Origin: Spirogloea muscicola | Lineage: Eukaryota > Streptophyta > Zygnematophyceae > Spirogloeales > Spirogloeaceae | Assembly (NCBI GenBank): GCA_009602725.1 | Contig: WELB01000012.1 | Span: 371,772 to 435,771 of the forward strand | Direction of reading: 5' to 3' | Length of the DNA stretch: 64,000 nt | Shown: in pieces, positions 27,601-38,400 of the stretch | Layout of the letters: each line of letters opens with the position of its first letter | Position numbering within the stretch: position 1 is the stretch's first letter | Notes under the pieces: generated by a model | Seen by the model: the letters and a program-made list of their open reading frames with translations, nothing else | Database searches by the model: none | What the model was told of the DNA's origin: nothing | Made by a program: the position numbers and the translations under genes

Positions 27601-30600
27601 CAATTGGCAATTGGTTGATGTTGTCATCTTCTTTTCTAACATTCGTGTTCATGGTCCATAAAGAGTCGATGTTGTCACCATCTTCTGTCAAACATTCATC
27701 TCCATGGTCCATAATTAGTCACAGGTGCAGCGGGTAGTCAGCAAGTGACCACTCAGATTTTGTTGGACAATTGACCTGTGAGGATGCCGCAAAGACAACT
27801 CTGCAAGCTTCTTTGCTTGCTGAGACTCAGGCCTGCGTGGCTTGGCGTTCTATTGTTTGTGGTGATATGCAGCCTCTTGGATATATCGGAGGTGCGGTTC
27901 CGCTTGACCCTCCAGACTGCAGCCGGGACGAGGCCTCACAACCTGCTTGGTGTCTGGGGACCACTTTTGACTACCCTCGGCAACACTCACAAGATGCCGG
28001 TGCGTGCGCATAAGCCTCTCATAGTCCATATGCCTACGGGTTTGGAGCATGATTTTGCAATGTTCCAGCTTCTCGTTGCACCTAGATGTTGGGTGCATCA
28101 CGGCAGTCTTGCTGAACGTGTAGGAAGAAAAGAGTATATAGCTGTTCAAGTAAGAGAATAGCTCATCTCAAATTTGGAGGCAGTTGTGCTCATCTCTTTC
28201 AGATCCACTTTCAGAGCGTTGTGCGGGAGCATCGGTATTTCAGGAAGAGCGCCCTGATGCCAGCAGTAATGGCACGGATGAGAAGAGACTTACTTCATCA
28301 ACCGCTGCGGCTTTTGTCGGGTGTGGACGTCTTAGGCATGACCAGCTCTGCACTGGGTACGTTAAGTAAAGGTGCTGCAGAGCTTTCTCAGGATGGGAGG
28401 TTTATGCGCCTTCGCTCTCACCAAGTGAGCACTGCTCTCAAGAGCTACTCTGGTTTTTCATTTTTATTGTCGTCAAGCTGTTCATTTACGACATGCATGA
28501 TGTCTGCTACAATCTTGTTGCTTGTTTGGTCTACAATGGCCTTGGCTTGAGCGACCTTCTTTCAATCAACTCATTTTAACTACGTTTTGCATTAAAAACA
28601 GGACCGCACAGTCCGCATACGCAACATGGGAGATGGCCTCCTTTATGGCACCGAGGCTGCTGCAAGAGCCTTAGCTCGAGGCGTGACAGGGTTGGTCACA
28701 AGGCCTGTGGCAGGTGCTGTTGCAGGTGGAGTCCCAGGACTGCTGAGAGGAACAGTGAAGGCTGCTGTCAGCGTTGTGGCGCAGCCAATCAGTGGGATTC
28801 TGGACTTCTTTGCTTTGTCAGTAGATGGTCTTGATGCCAGTTGCAATCGCTTCACCGAAGCAGTGACTTCTGAGCAGACTCTTCAACGGAAGCGACTTCC
28901 CAGGGCCATTGGAGGAGACAAGGTCTTGACACTTTATGACAATAACAAGGCCACTGGCCAGGTAAGGAGTTACTGGTGTGAGAGAGCAGGATGTTGGACT
29001 GTGGAGTTCACATGCATGCCGTTCTAGATACTTCAGAATGTTCATGGGCAGCAATTAGAGAGTAGCAGATAATTTATCCTGATTTAGACCCTATTATTTG
29101 CCATAAGGGTAGCAGATGTGCAGGGCAGCCACTGCCGCTGCCGTGTGCACACCGCACCTCTTCATCCAATGTGCACTTTGTATGTTCAGGTGATTTTACA
29201 GCTGGCAGATGCAGGTGCATACTTTGGAAGGAGGGACATTTTTAGAGATCGAGGCAAATTTTCTGACACAGATGTATATGAGTGTCACTTCGATGTTCCC
29301 AAGCAGCAGATTGTGATGATTACCAGTCAAAGAGTGATGTTGCTGCAGGTCTGTTCTGGGCCGTACTTAGAAGCTGAAGCTTCAAGGGCATACTCAAGGA
29401 TGTGTATTGCAATCTAGATGTCAAATGGACAACAATGCCTGATTGCATTCATAACCACCGGTTTCTTTGTGTTGTCAGCATTTTGTCACTAGATCAGCGG
29501 TCAATATGCTTACATACAGTAGTAGTCAATGTAGTTGTGCTTTTCAGGTTGTAAGTTACGGCAAGTGGTGAAGTCTGTCCAAGGCTCAGCACAAGGTTAC
29601 ACACTTGATGTAGCTGACACCGCTGATGTGAGCTGGCTTACGTTGCTGTCTGTCATTGCAGCGTCCTCATTCACATATGAAAAGTGAAAGACGTATGCTG
29701 GTCGATCCATGCGCCGTCATCTGGGACATTCAGTGGATCTACCTCTTAGCAACAGAGTTAGCCTCACCTAAAGGGAGTTCCCGAGGACCTCCTAGTGAGG
29801 TCATCCTCCACGTGCGATACCAGAAGCGTTATCGCCATTCCATTCATTGCTGCCCTTCCGCAAGTGAAGGCGAAACTGAGGGCCAGGCAACAAAGGTTAG
29901 GGATGCAATTGAAGCGGCAAAAGTCATTTTTGGACCAGACAGATCAGCACTGACAACTGAGGTGAGTCGCAGATTATTGCGGTTGAAGCGGCGAGCGCCT
30001 CTTGCCACCTTCCATAGATGGGGGATAGAAATTAAACAAGCCAGGCCACCGTGTTCTTCTCTACTATTACTGCTTAGGATGTGAAACGTTTCTGTGCTTC
30101 TTGTAATGTTACTGCAGTTTCACAACAGAAGACAAAGTAGACCACGACCAGCCTCGTTTGGTCACCCTATGGGCACAAGTGGCAGAGAGCGGACTTCAGG
30201 GCATGTTGAGGGCACCCAAAGCGCGCGTCCAGCAGATGCTTTGACAAGTCCTGCTCTGCCGCTCTCTTCTTCAAAGTGGATAACAAGGGAGAATGTCCAG
30301 AACACCACAGTCTTTCACTGCATCTGGACGAGTGAGAGGGAGCTTTCTGCATGCCGGGCATGCACTCTGAAGGTGTGTACCATGCTCAGAAGCCAGGGAA
30401 CTTCATGAGTATTCTATCTCACCTGCTCTCCAATATGTCATTGTCAGCTTGTACCCTAGAAGTCAATTATGCACAGGCTGCTCTTGAAGGAACACTTCTG
30501 TGGAGCTGTTGCTCGTGAGCTTTTGTTGCTGGACATGATCTGACTCAGCAAGTCCATCCATCTGCAGCTCACTGGACAGGAACGAGAAATTCCGATCGCC

Positions 30601-31643
30601 ATCTGGCGACCTGCGCCTGAACCAGGGTATGTGCTTGTGCAATGCATGATTGGATTGTACACCCCAGACTTCTGTCACGCTTTTGTTTAATTGTATCAAC
30701 TGTCTTTCTATCAGAATGCGTCTGACTGCTCTAGAAAGTTTAAAAATTGCTCTAAGTTTGAAAGCTTATACTGCGCACTATGCAGCTATGTTGCGGTGGG
30801 GGATATACTTCAGCTGGGAAACAATGAGCCCACCATTGCCACAACATACCGAGATGATGGCAGCCGGAAATTTGCAGCCCCTTGTGGCTTCCAGCTGGTA
30901 CGGCCAAATGTTCTAGTATACAAGCTTTATTCTTAAGACCCCTATAGGCTGCTTGTGTTACACATCATAAACAATCAGTTGACACCTCGAGGCATTGGTG
31001 CTGTGGCAGGTCTGGAGAAATGCTGATTGCGGCAGCATAGAACCAGTGAGCATCTGGTTCCCAAAAGCCCCCGTCGGCTATGTGGCACTCGGCTGTGTGG
31101 CCATGCAGGAGTACTTTGAGCCTGATCTGACGGCTGTCAAGTGCGCACGTCTCACCAACAACTCCAGTCATCTTGTGCATCCAAGAAGGCTACATATATT
31201 GCATGGCCTTCACAGTAGGCTCTCCTTAGTGCAGCTGATTGACTGGGAGCAACACAGTAGGCTCAAGATTGTCATGATTTGGCTCTCTGCCGCTCCTCGC
31301 TCTCACTGCCTTTCACAGCCGCCCAAGTAAGTGCAGCTGCTTTACAGGTTTCCCTTGATTCATGAAGGGGCACATTTGGTGATTCCTCAGGTGTGTGCAC
31401 CAGAGTGTCATCGACAAAGCAGAACTGCAGCATGAGCCTCTGTGGACCTCTCACCATTGTAAAGCTCCTCATTACCCAGTCAGCCTTTTTGAGGTGAGGA
31501 ACGAGGCAAGGACGTTCCTGGCCTTGCATGCTGATGTAGTGTCTTGGAGCGAAAGCTCCTCACCACTTGGCAGTGTGGAGCTCAAGCCGCTGAAGGTGAG
31601 GGTTGAAGGTGAAGTACACGCTTCTTCAGCAGGACATAGTTGA
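4062..31643 (+). CDS. VPS13: VPS13 family bridge-like lipid transfer protein (plant type)
   Basis: VPS13 proteins are long hydrophobic-groove rods that move bulk lipid between organelles at membrane contacts. The start MLEERVAEILQRYLGDYV is a chorein N-terminus. Collinear matches to plant VPS13 run through to the C-terminal DUF946 pair, about 4,700 residues in all. Traced exons: 4062-4158, 4287-4390, 4745-4888, 5160-5213, 5483-5586, 5812-5929, 6128-6229, 6424-6639, 6829-6989, 7112-7282, 7456-7539, 7799-8120, 8294-8389, 8541-8636, 8892-8959, 9167-9290, 9445-9675, 9868-10056, 10245-10345, 10463-10559, 10663-10761, 11036-11191, 11380-11454, 11710-13107, 13324-13455, 13617-13730, 13890-14074, 14260-14362, 14474-14617, 14829-15131, 15368-15451, 15671-16069, 16364-16561, 16768-16977, 17108-17211, 17504-17796, 18040-18124, 18395-18712, 18853-19233, 19422-19743, 19899-20036, 20329-20492, 20651-20834, 21039-21323, 21549-21749, 21898-21940, 22099-22157, 22417-22956, 23071-23385, 23554-24222, 24635-25022, 25201-25299, 25423-25581, 25811-25992, 26135-26722, 26968-27148, 27299-27444, 27873-27999, 28203-28424, 28602-28961, 29190-29348, 29662-29961, 30118-30372, 30568-30626, 30786-30897, 31010-31140, 31391-31643. 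Phase requires one more short exon between 24222 and 24635. Intron 1 uses a GC donor. No disabling change is seen. Confidence 0.97.
5641..5678 (+). repeat. 19-bp perfect tandem duplication in a VPS13 intron
   Basis: Two exact copies of CTTGTAGTAGAGTGAGCTC stand head to tail at 5641-5659 and 5660-5678, between the exons ending at 5586 and starting at 5812. It looks like a recent replication-slippage event. Confidence 0.9.
9868..10559 (+). other. VPS13: VPS13 inserted PH-like domain
   Basis: Three exons encode LPKLGFHFSPGRYHRLM, DFEGELDVLTWG, then ATWQHRYGALAGPFLYLLD and LQGKQVVNVPPDAVGGESHV. This is the PH-type insertion found after the N-terminal region in plant VPS13 proteins. PH domains commonly bind phosphoinositides or partner proteins; the ligand here cannot be read from the sequence. 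Confidence 0.85.
11710..13107 (+). other. VPS13: Largest VPS13 exon with two acidic low-complexity inserts
   Basis: At 1,398 bases this exon is far larger than its neighbours. Two stretches (about 11884-12340 and 12745-12960) are rich in Ser, Glu, Asp and Pro, for example DVEEVEEVAESINND and NDTEDEEADTSSRGTMEPEE. They interrupt conserved rod sequence. They are probably disordered loops outside the lipid groove and may be phosphorylation or docking sites (inference). Confidence 0.85.
17504..19743 (+). other. VPS13: VPS13 internal DUF946/Vps62-like modules
   Basis: Four exon groups carry the repeated pattern W-x-P-x-x-P-x-G-[YF]-x-x-[LM]-G: AFWRPRAPPGFASLGD, VWKPHPPHGYMALGY, SIWRPSPPQGYAILGD and FWYPVAPSGYKALGF. 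This pattern is typical of DUF946/Vps62 domains, which plant VPS13 proteins carry in the middle of the chain. Confidence 0.88.
22417..26722 (+). other. VPS13: VPS13 adaptor-binding (VAB/SHR-BD) region
   Basis: Family landmarks are LPAGWEWTSDWQVERAG followed by RRRRWVRTRERV, RLKVAVEQKVGSHAGAAKVV, VIKLRPYVVFTNRLGQPVHF, and VENRSMKTIIEFRQSGSD. In other organisms the VAB domain binds adaptors that place VPS13 on a given membrane. One short exon between 24222 and 24635 could not be placed; the frame of the next exon (phase 2) shows it must exist. Confidence 0.85.
27299..29961 (+). other. VPS13: VPS13 C-terminal ATG2_C-like and PH region
   Basis: The order matches plant VPS13: DEPWRINLHEPIIWRL, ISEVRFRLTLQTAAGTRPHN, LLSGVDVLGMTSSALGTLSK, VAQPISGILDFFALSVDG, then a PH-like module VILQLADAGAYFGRRD, YECHFDVPKQQIVMITSQRV. 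In other VPS13 proteins this end contacts acceptor membranes and scramblases. Confidence 0.93.
30568..31643 (+). other. VPS13: VPS13 C-terminal DUF946 pair
   Basis: Exons 30568-30626 and 30786-30897 give AIWRPAPEPGYVAVGDILQL. Exon 31010-31140 gives VSIWFPKAPVGYVALGCV. The final exon contains AELQHEPLWTSHH and VSLFEVRNEARTFLALHAD, matching the end of plant VPS13. The donor at 31140 (AA before GTGCGC) was chosen because it alone joins LTAVK to CVHQSVIDKAE in frame. Confidence 0.93.
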
Positions 31644-32400
31644 CCCCCAGTAAGGCTGCATAAATTGCCATGTATAGCCCTGACAATGCAGACTGCATGT
31701 TGTCTACTGTTCAAGTCTCTGTGGTCTGCACACTTCAGTCGCAACCTTCTTAAATGCTGTGTGCTTTGCACAGTGGAAATTACTTACCTGTCATGAAGGT
31801 GTTTAGAAGAAGTTTAGAAGTTACCCTAAAATGCGTGTATACTACTAGCTGTACCTCTAGACCCCATTCTTTTCATTCGTCCAGGAAACAATTGCAAACA
31901 AATTCTTTTGTACATAATATTTAGATTATTCGAGCTCTTTGGTGGATTTCTGCTTTGCCCGCTTCCTCTAAGTGCACCTTGCTGCAATAAGATTCCATGG
32001 CACACGATGTATGATCGTGTGATGCATCAAGCTAAACAGAGGCCACAGGCATGAAACATTCCGGCCAGACAAATGCTTTGATTGTCATCAACGACGGAGT
32101 CTCCATCTGTAACCGTGCATTGCTGCCTGCATTTGCCACAGCCTCATATTCGTTCCTTACTCTTACCTGACATAACATCCTGGAACACACACAGGGCGAG
32201 CAATCAAGGAAGGTGAGCTCACATGGCTCACTTGAGCTGAGCCACACCACTGCAAGTGTGCAGTCACTGTCGTGTTCTGCATACCTTGCAGGCCAGCACG
32301 GGTGACTTTTCAGCATATCTTGCGCTGACTACATGCTGCACAAGATCCAGACCAGTAAAATAGTCATGCATGCCCTTGTGATATTGGTCACATGCGACAA
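31644..32400. other. Convergent intergenic region, VPS13 and ABCB 3' ends
   Basis: The stop codons of VPS13 (plus) and the ABCB transporter (minus) face each other across 757 bases. No open frame with coding character and no repeat family copy was seen. The stretch presumably holds both 3' untranslated regions. Confidence 0.7.
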
Positions 32401-35400
32401 CTAAAGAGGGGCTCCGCCTGTGCTCTGCTGGAAGTTGATAAGGGAGCGGTATGCCCCATCGGGCTGCCGGACAAGGTCTGCATGCCGGCCCTGCTCCACG
32501 ACCTGGCCCTTCTCAACGACCGCAATGATGTCGGCATTGCGAATGGTGCTCAGCCGGTGGGCCACAACCACAGTGGTCCGGCCGCCCAGACCCAGCAACC
32601 GGTCCAGTGCCTCTTGCACGACTCGCTCCGACTCCGCATCAAGTGCCGAGGTCGCCTGGAGCAGCCGGCAAGCAGATGCACTTTGGCTGGTAAGCCGGTC
32701 TGAACATTCCAACGTGTCAGAGGCGAGTTCTAATTGCAAGCCGTGCAAGGCAACACAAGGACCTGACTCGACATGCGTACTGCTCCTGCAAAGGCTTTCA
32801 CTGAGCACACCGCAGATGCTGGCAAGGCTTCGGCGTCACCTCATCAAGGAGTAGGATGGCCGGGGTCTTGAGGATTGCTCGCGCAATGGCCACCCTCTGC
32901 TTCTGGCCTCCTGAGAGCTGCACGCCCCTGTCCCCCACCTGCCACAATCAGAGCAAATGAGGCCGTCAGTGCCGCCTGTTGGATTCACCACACACATTGA
33001 TGGACATTGAACTCCATATCACAGCCCACCTCCGTATTATAGCCATCTGGCAAGGTGCTGATGAAGCTGTGCGCATTGGCGGCCTTGGCCGCCTCCACAA
33101 TTTCCGCTTCGGTTGCGTTGTCCTTCCCATACATTATATTATCTCGTATCCTGTGCAAGTTGTGAGGTGTATTTGCAGTGTGGAGCACAATAAGCTTCAT
33201 AAAAGCAAATAAGACGTGGTGAAGCAACACAGTAGCAGTTTTGTCATCTGCCATGCAGTAAGTTTGAGTTGGCACACAGCAGTGGGCAGGCAGGAAGTGC
33301 ACCCTAGTAGGACGCAACATTGGGAGGTCCAGTGCTCACGTAGTGGAGAAGAGCGCAGGCTCCTGGGCCACGAGCGCAATGTGTGTGCGCAGCCAGCGGA
33401 GGTTCAGAGTCCGGATGTCGTGGCCATCCACCAGCACGGCCCCTCCCAATGGATCGTAGAACCGCTCTACCAGCGAAAGCACCGTGCTTTTACCGGAGCC
33501 GCTAGCCCCGACAAGAGCCACTGTTTTGCCTGCTGGAACCTGCAACAGTGAAATACCGCTTCCTCTTACCGCGCAACCTGAGCTGAATGTAAATAAGGCA
33601 CCATTACACATTCCGGACTTGATATGTTGGTCGTCTGCACTAAGAAATCTGCAAGCCAGCAAGCTGCAGTCATCAGCTGGTGGCTTACAGTCAGGCTGAA
33701 CGATGAGAAGACGGGCACGTCTGGTCGCGACGGGTACCGGAACTCGATGTTCCGGAGCTCGATCTTGCCTCTGACCTGGTCCAACTTCTTGCCACTGGGG
33801 TCGTCTGGCTCGATCTCTGTCCTGTAGTCCAGCACCTCATACAACGAGTCTACGGCGCGGCCCCCCTTGGCCAGGTCGGGGGCCAGCGTCAGCGTCTCCG
33901 CAATTGCAAAGGACGTCATAATGAGCACAATGAACACCTGCCACACACAAGCACTTTGCATGGCAGCAGCTGAGCGTGCTGCTTCCACGAGGCTTCCCCC
34001 TGAGCTGCAGCACTAACATGCCTGTCTGGACACCCAATCGGTCACAGAAGCATGCATTGGTGCTAATCAGTGACGCTATTGTTTGGCACGCATGACGATC
34101 TACAAATTAAGTGATCAAATGGTTCCCAGATATGAGACTCCCATATAGACTGCTTCTCACCTTGAGCACCTCTTTGAAAGTCGCATCGCCGTCCCTGACC
34201 AGGATGCCGCCGTACCAGAGACCGAGGCCAAAGGAGGTGTACATGCAGAACTGCAGCCATCACATACTGCAAATCAGCTTCAAGCAATTTCTTAGATGCT
34301 GGTGCAGGCAACATGGTCTTGATTCGAGCGCGGCTGACCCTGCATCCACAGTACCTGGGAGAAGCCAAATCCAAAGCCTGCAACCTGGCCTCGCACAAAT
34401 GTCCGACGTAGTGGTCCGACTAGATGGCTCTCAAAGAGCGCCAGAACCTGTTGATCATGGCGTACAATATATCAGCCTTCCTTGTAGCGCTGTAGCACTT
34501 GTAGCATTGTAGCACTTAGCCCCTTTGCTGCCAGGTCGAAATCGCGAGTGAAGTGGAGGAGGGCTGACCTTGCTCTCAGCTGAGAAGGCAGCAACCGTGC
34601 GGATGTTGCTGACAGCCTCTGCAGCAACCATGCTGGCTTGGGCGTGCGACTTGACTTGATCGCCAGCAAAGCCCTTGAGGAATGCTTGCTACAGAGCAAG
34701 GTGACAGTACATTGTAGGACTGCTTGAGTATACTTGCTTGAGAGCCCATGCCTTTCTTGACACCCTGCTTGACAACAATGATGCTAGGAGAGTGGAGGTT
34801 AAGGGCAAAAGGTGGTACTTGCACGGCTGCGGCTATGATGAGGACGGGAAAGGTCGCGATGACCACGAGGGCCATCTGCCACCTAAGTATCAGCGCTATG
34901 GTGAAGGCAACAATGACAAGCGCAGCGTTCTGCAGCAAGAGCGCGAGGCGGTCTCCGGCGGCTGCCTTGACGAGCGTGGCATCCGAGGCCAGCCTCGAAG
35001 CCACAGCTCCGGAGCTGTTCTCATCCTTATCAAACCAGCTGACTTGACGTGTGAGGATCGCTGGTTTGTCAAGCAGCAGGGCTGGGTCAGTTTTGTTGCT
35101 CTTGTCATCACGTCTCTTGATAGCCTTGAATTGAACTGGGCCTCTGGAAAATGTATGCCAGTATTCGTCTGGGGAACTTCTGCTAACTCCTTGCAAAAGT
35201 TGTAGCAAATTGTAGCAAGTTGTAGCAGGCAAAGAGCACACACGCCTACTCCTCACAGAGACATCCAGAAGTGATGGGAGGAATCTGTTGAGAGTTTGCA
35301 CCTGCGAACATGAGCTCCCGGACGCGCTTGGTCAGCCGCTCACCCATCTTGCCAAAGTTGTAGTGCAGGAGGAGGTTTCCAATGACTGCAAACACAGACA

Positions 35401-38400
35401 TGCCCATAAACACAAAGCACCAGTGCGCAATTGTGTCCTTCATGTGCCGCTTGTCGACGTCATAGTAAGCAGTCACCACCTGCTCCAGAAACCACATTGA
35501 TAGGCGTCAACAGGAACCTCATTGACAAGGATGTGGCTGCACTTACTCTGTAGACTGGATACATCTCAAAGCAGGCATATGAGCCTGCTCATCAAAAGGC
35601 TCAGAGTATGCAGCAAGTGACATAGACATACGAGAATGTAGACATCCATACCGAGAGGAGAACAAGGCCAAAGACGGGGTTGACGCAGCCGGACATGATG
35701 GCTCCCACGGACCCGAGAATGGCAGACGGCGTATCGGGCCTGCAAAGCTGCAGCAGCCTCCACATGTTCGACTTGCGTCCCGCTGGCCGCGCTGCATCAG
35801 CAGCGCCACTCTTATCTGTGGCTTCCGCGCCCTTAGTTGCTACAGCGCCGCCCTCACTCAGGCCATCGGATAAGTTGCTCATCTGCAAGCTGATCCTCCT
35901 CGACCCCGACTCGCGACCAGACGACCCCAGGGATCTGCATTGACATTGGCATCATGGACACCGATGGTGGGGTGAGGGCTCTGCACAGCTCCACGTGGCT
36001 TCAACATGCACTTTAGTACAACCGTTGGCAGCTGGCTTTCTGACAATCTGCAGCTACCTACTCTAAGCCTGGAATTTAGGAAGCTGTCAATATACCAGAC
36101 AGGACTTTCTAGTCTGACGTCAACATCTTCTTGAAACTGGCAGTGAGTAGGTTGTGACCTCTGGTTTCGATCGCCGCCGTCCTTGCTCATCTGCTGCAGG
36201 CGTACGAGGGAGGCATAGGCGCCCCCCTCCCTGTCGATCAGGTCCTGGTGCCGCCCAAGCTCAACGATGGCCCCCTGCGAGACCACAGCGATCGCGTCTG
36301 CATGCTGGATGGTGCTCAACCGATGGGCAATGACCACCGTTGTCCGCCCCACCATGAGCTTGTCCAGCGCGTCCTGACAGAGCTCCAGCCAGAAGCCCCC
36401 ACGAGTCATTGCCCGACGATCGTCTTGCCCGGTCAGCTCGATAGTGAACCAGAGCCAGCAACTAAGGCATACACGTATACAGAGGTTCAAGGAAGGACGA
36501 CACTCGGCCAACAAGGCAGGTGCAGTTGTTACATATTACACACAGTTACGTGCATAATACATACAATTAATACATACATACGTACTTACAGTTCCCACAA
36601 TATGGATCCAGCTGCCTGCTGGGGCAAGGCAATGGACTGTACCTGGACCACGCGCTCAGACTCAGTGTCAAGCGCGGACGTAGCTTCGTCAAGAAGCAGG
36701 ATGCTGGGGTCCTTGAGGACTGCCCTGGCGATTGCAACCCGCTGCTTCTGTCCGCCTGAGAGCTGCACTCCACGCTCTCCGACCTGCTCAGGGCAGGATC
36801 GGAATGCTCGCCATCAGACCATGATGGACCCAGAAGTCGGGTTGCGCTAACCTGAGGCAAGCACTGATTGCTCCATGTTGCTCCAGGAACCAAAGCTCGC
36901 AGAATAATTCCCCTATCGGCACACCTCTTTCTCTGACTGGTTTTGTGCAAGTGCATGCTGAGGGCCTGAAAACTGAAATCAGAAATGCTACTCCTCAATG
37001 CAGAGTCACTTTCTCTCAATGAGAAGCCAGACCTGGGTGTCATAAGCGCTCGGCAGCTGGCTGATGAAAGAGTGACAATTAGCGGCCCTAGCTGCCCTCT
37101 CGACATCCTCCATGGTTGCATCCACCTTCCCATACAAGATGTTCTCCTTGATTGACGTGGCGAAGAGCGCTGGCTCCTGGCTTACGAGCCCCACTTGTTG
37201 ACGGAGCCATTTCAGCTGCATCTCCTTGGTGTCCACGCCATCTATGTACACTGAGCCTGTTTGTGCCAAAACGAAGTGCTAGCATCATGTAATATGTCAA
37301 TGCTTCACACTCTGCACGGGCGAGATTGCAGAACTTGCGCCCAAAGCCAGTGCGAGACCCGCGCTGCGCAGGCGATGATGTGGCATGCACAAGCAGGCGT
37401 GCACAAAGTGCATATGGGTACGTGGTTACCTGAGGTGGGGTCGTAGAAGCGCTCTATCAAAGAAACCACTGTGCTCTTGCCTGAGCCGCTGGTACCAACT
37501 AGCGCAACCGTTTTGCCTGCTGGAACTGTCAGGCTGAAGTCTCTGAAGATCTGCACATCTGGCCTCGATGGGTAGCTGAAGCAAACGTCTCGGAGCTCAA
37601 TATCCCCACGGACCTGCATAATAGGTTGGGGGGGGGGGGGGGGGGGGNTTTGGGGGGGGGGATTGTTCACTGAAGAGTAAGGAGGCAGCCTTGACGAATT
37701 GATGTGGAGCTTTAAGCTGGCCCAAGATGGAGATATTGGCAGTGCACACTGTCAATGTCAATTGCAATCTACATGCATTTTCGATAAAACATTGGAGTAT
37801 GCATAATCAGCAAGGTCAAGGACAGGGTGTGACACAAGACGACCTTGGCCGGAGTCAGCAATTGCCGCTGCTTGCAAAGTTGGGCGTGCTACCTTAGGCA
37901 GCGTCTTGCCTTCCTTCTCGGCATCTATCGCAGGCTTGCGGTTGATCATCTCAAAGATCTTGTACGCGGCCGCCTTGCCCTCCCCAAAAGCGGTGTAATT
38001 GGGAGCAGCTTGTCCCAAGCTTCTGTAGATCAAGCGCTGGCTTAGCAACATAAGACCTTCCCGTCTCAGTGAAGAGCAGCTGCAACCAGAGCAATGCTTT
38101 GCTGCATGAAGAGTTCAAGCCACTGGGATATCAAGAGATTGATCACGGACATTCCGCCGATGATAACAGAGAACATGGTGCTGAGTGCCTTGCCGCCATT
38201 GACGTTCTCGCTGGGATCAGCAACTAGCTCCCCGGCGTACCAGAACACCAGAGCCCAGATGCAGAACATGGTCCCAAAAGTAAACCCCAGCCCCAGCCCT
38301 TTCGCCAGCCCGCCCTGCATCGCAGATTGATGCCTCTTACGCTCACGTTCCTAAACTGCATGCTCAGGTGACATCTGGCACAAATTCTAGCTTCAAGTAT

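Noticed and set aside
31644-32400. A possible small gene between VPS13 and ABCB
   Set aside because: Only short shadow frames are present; the stretch fits two converging 3' untranslated regions.
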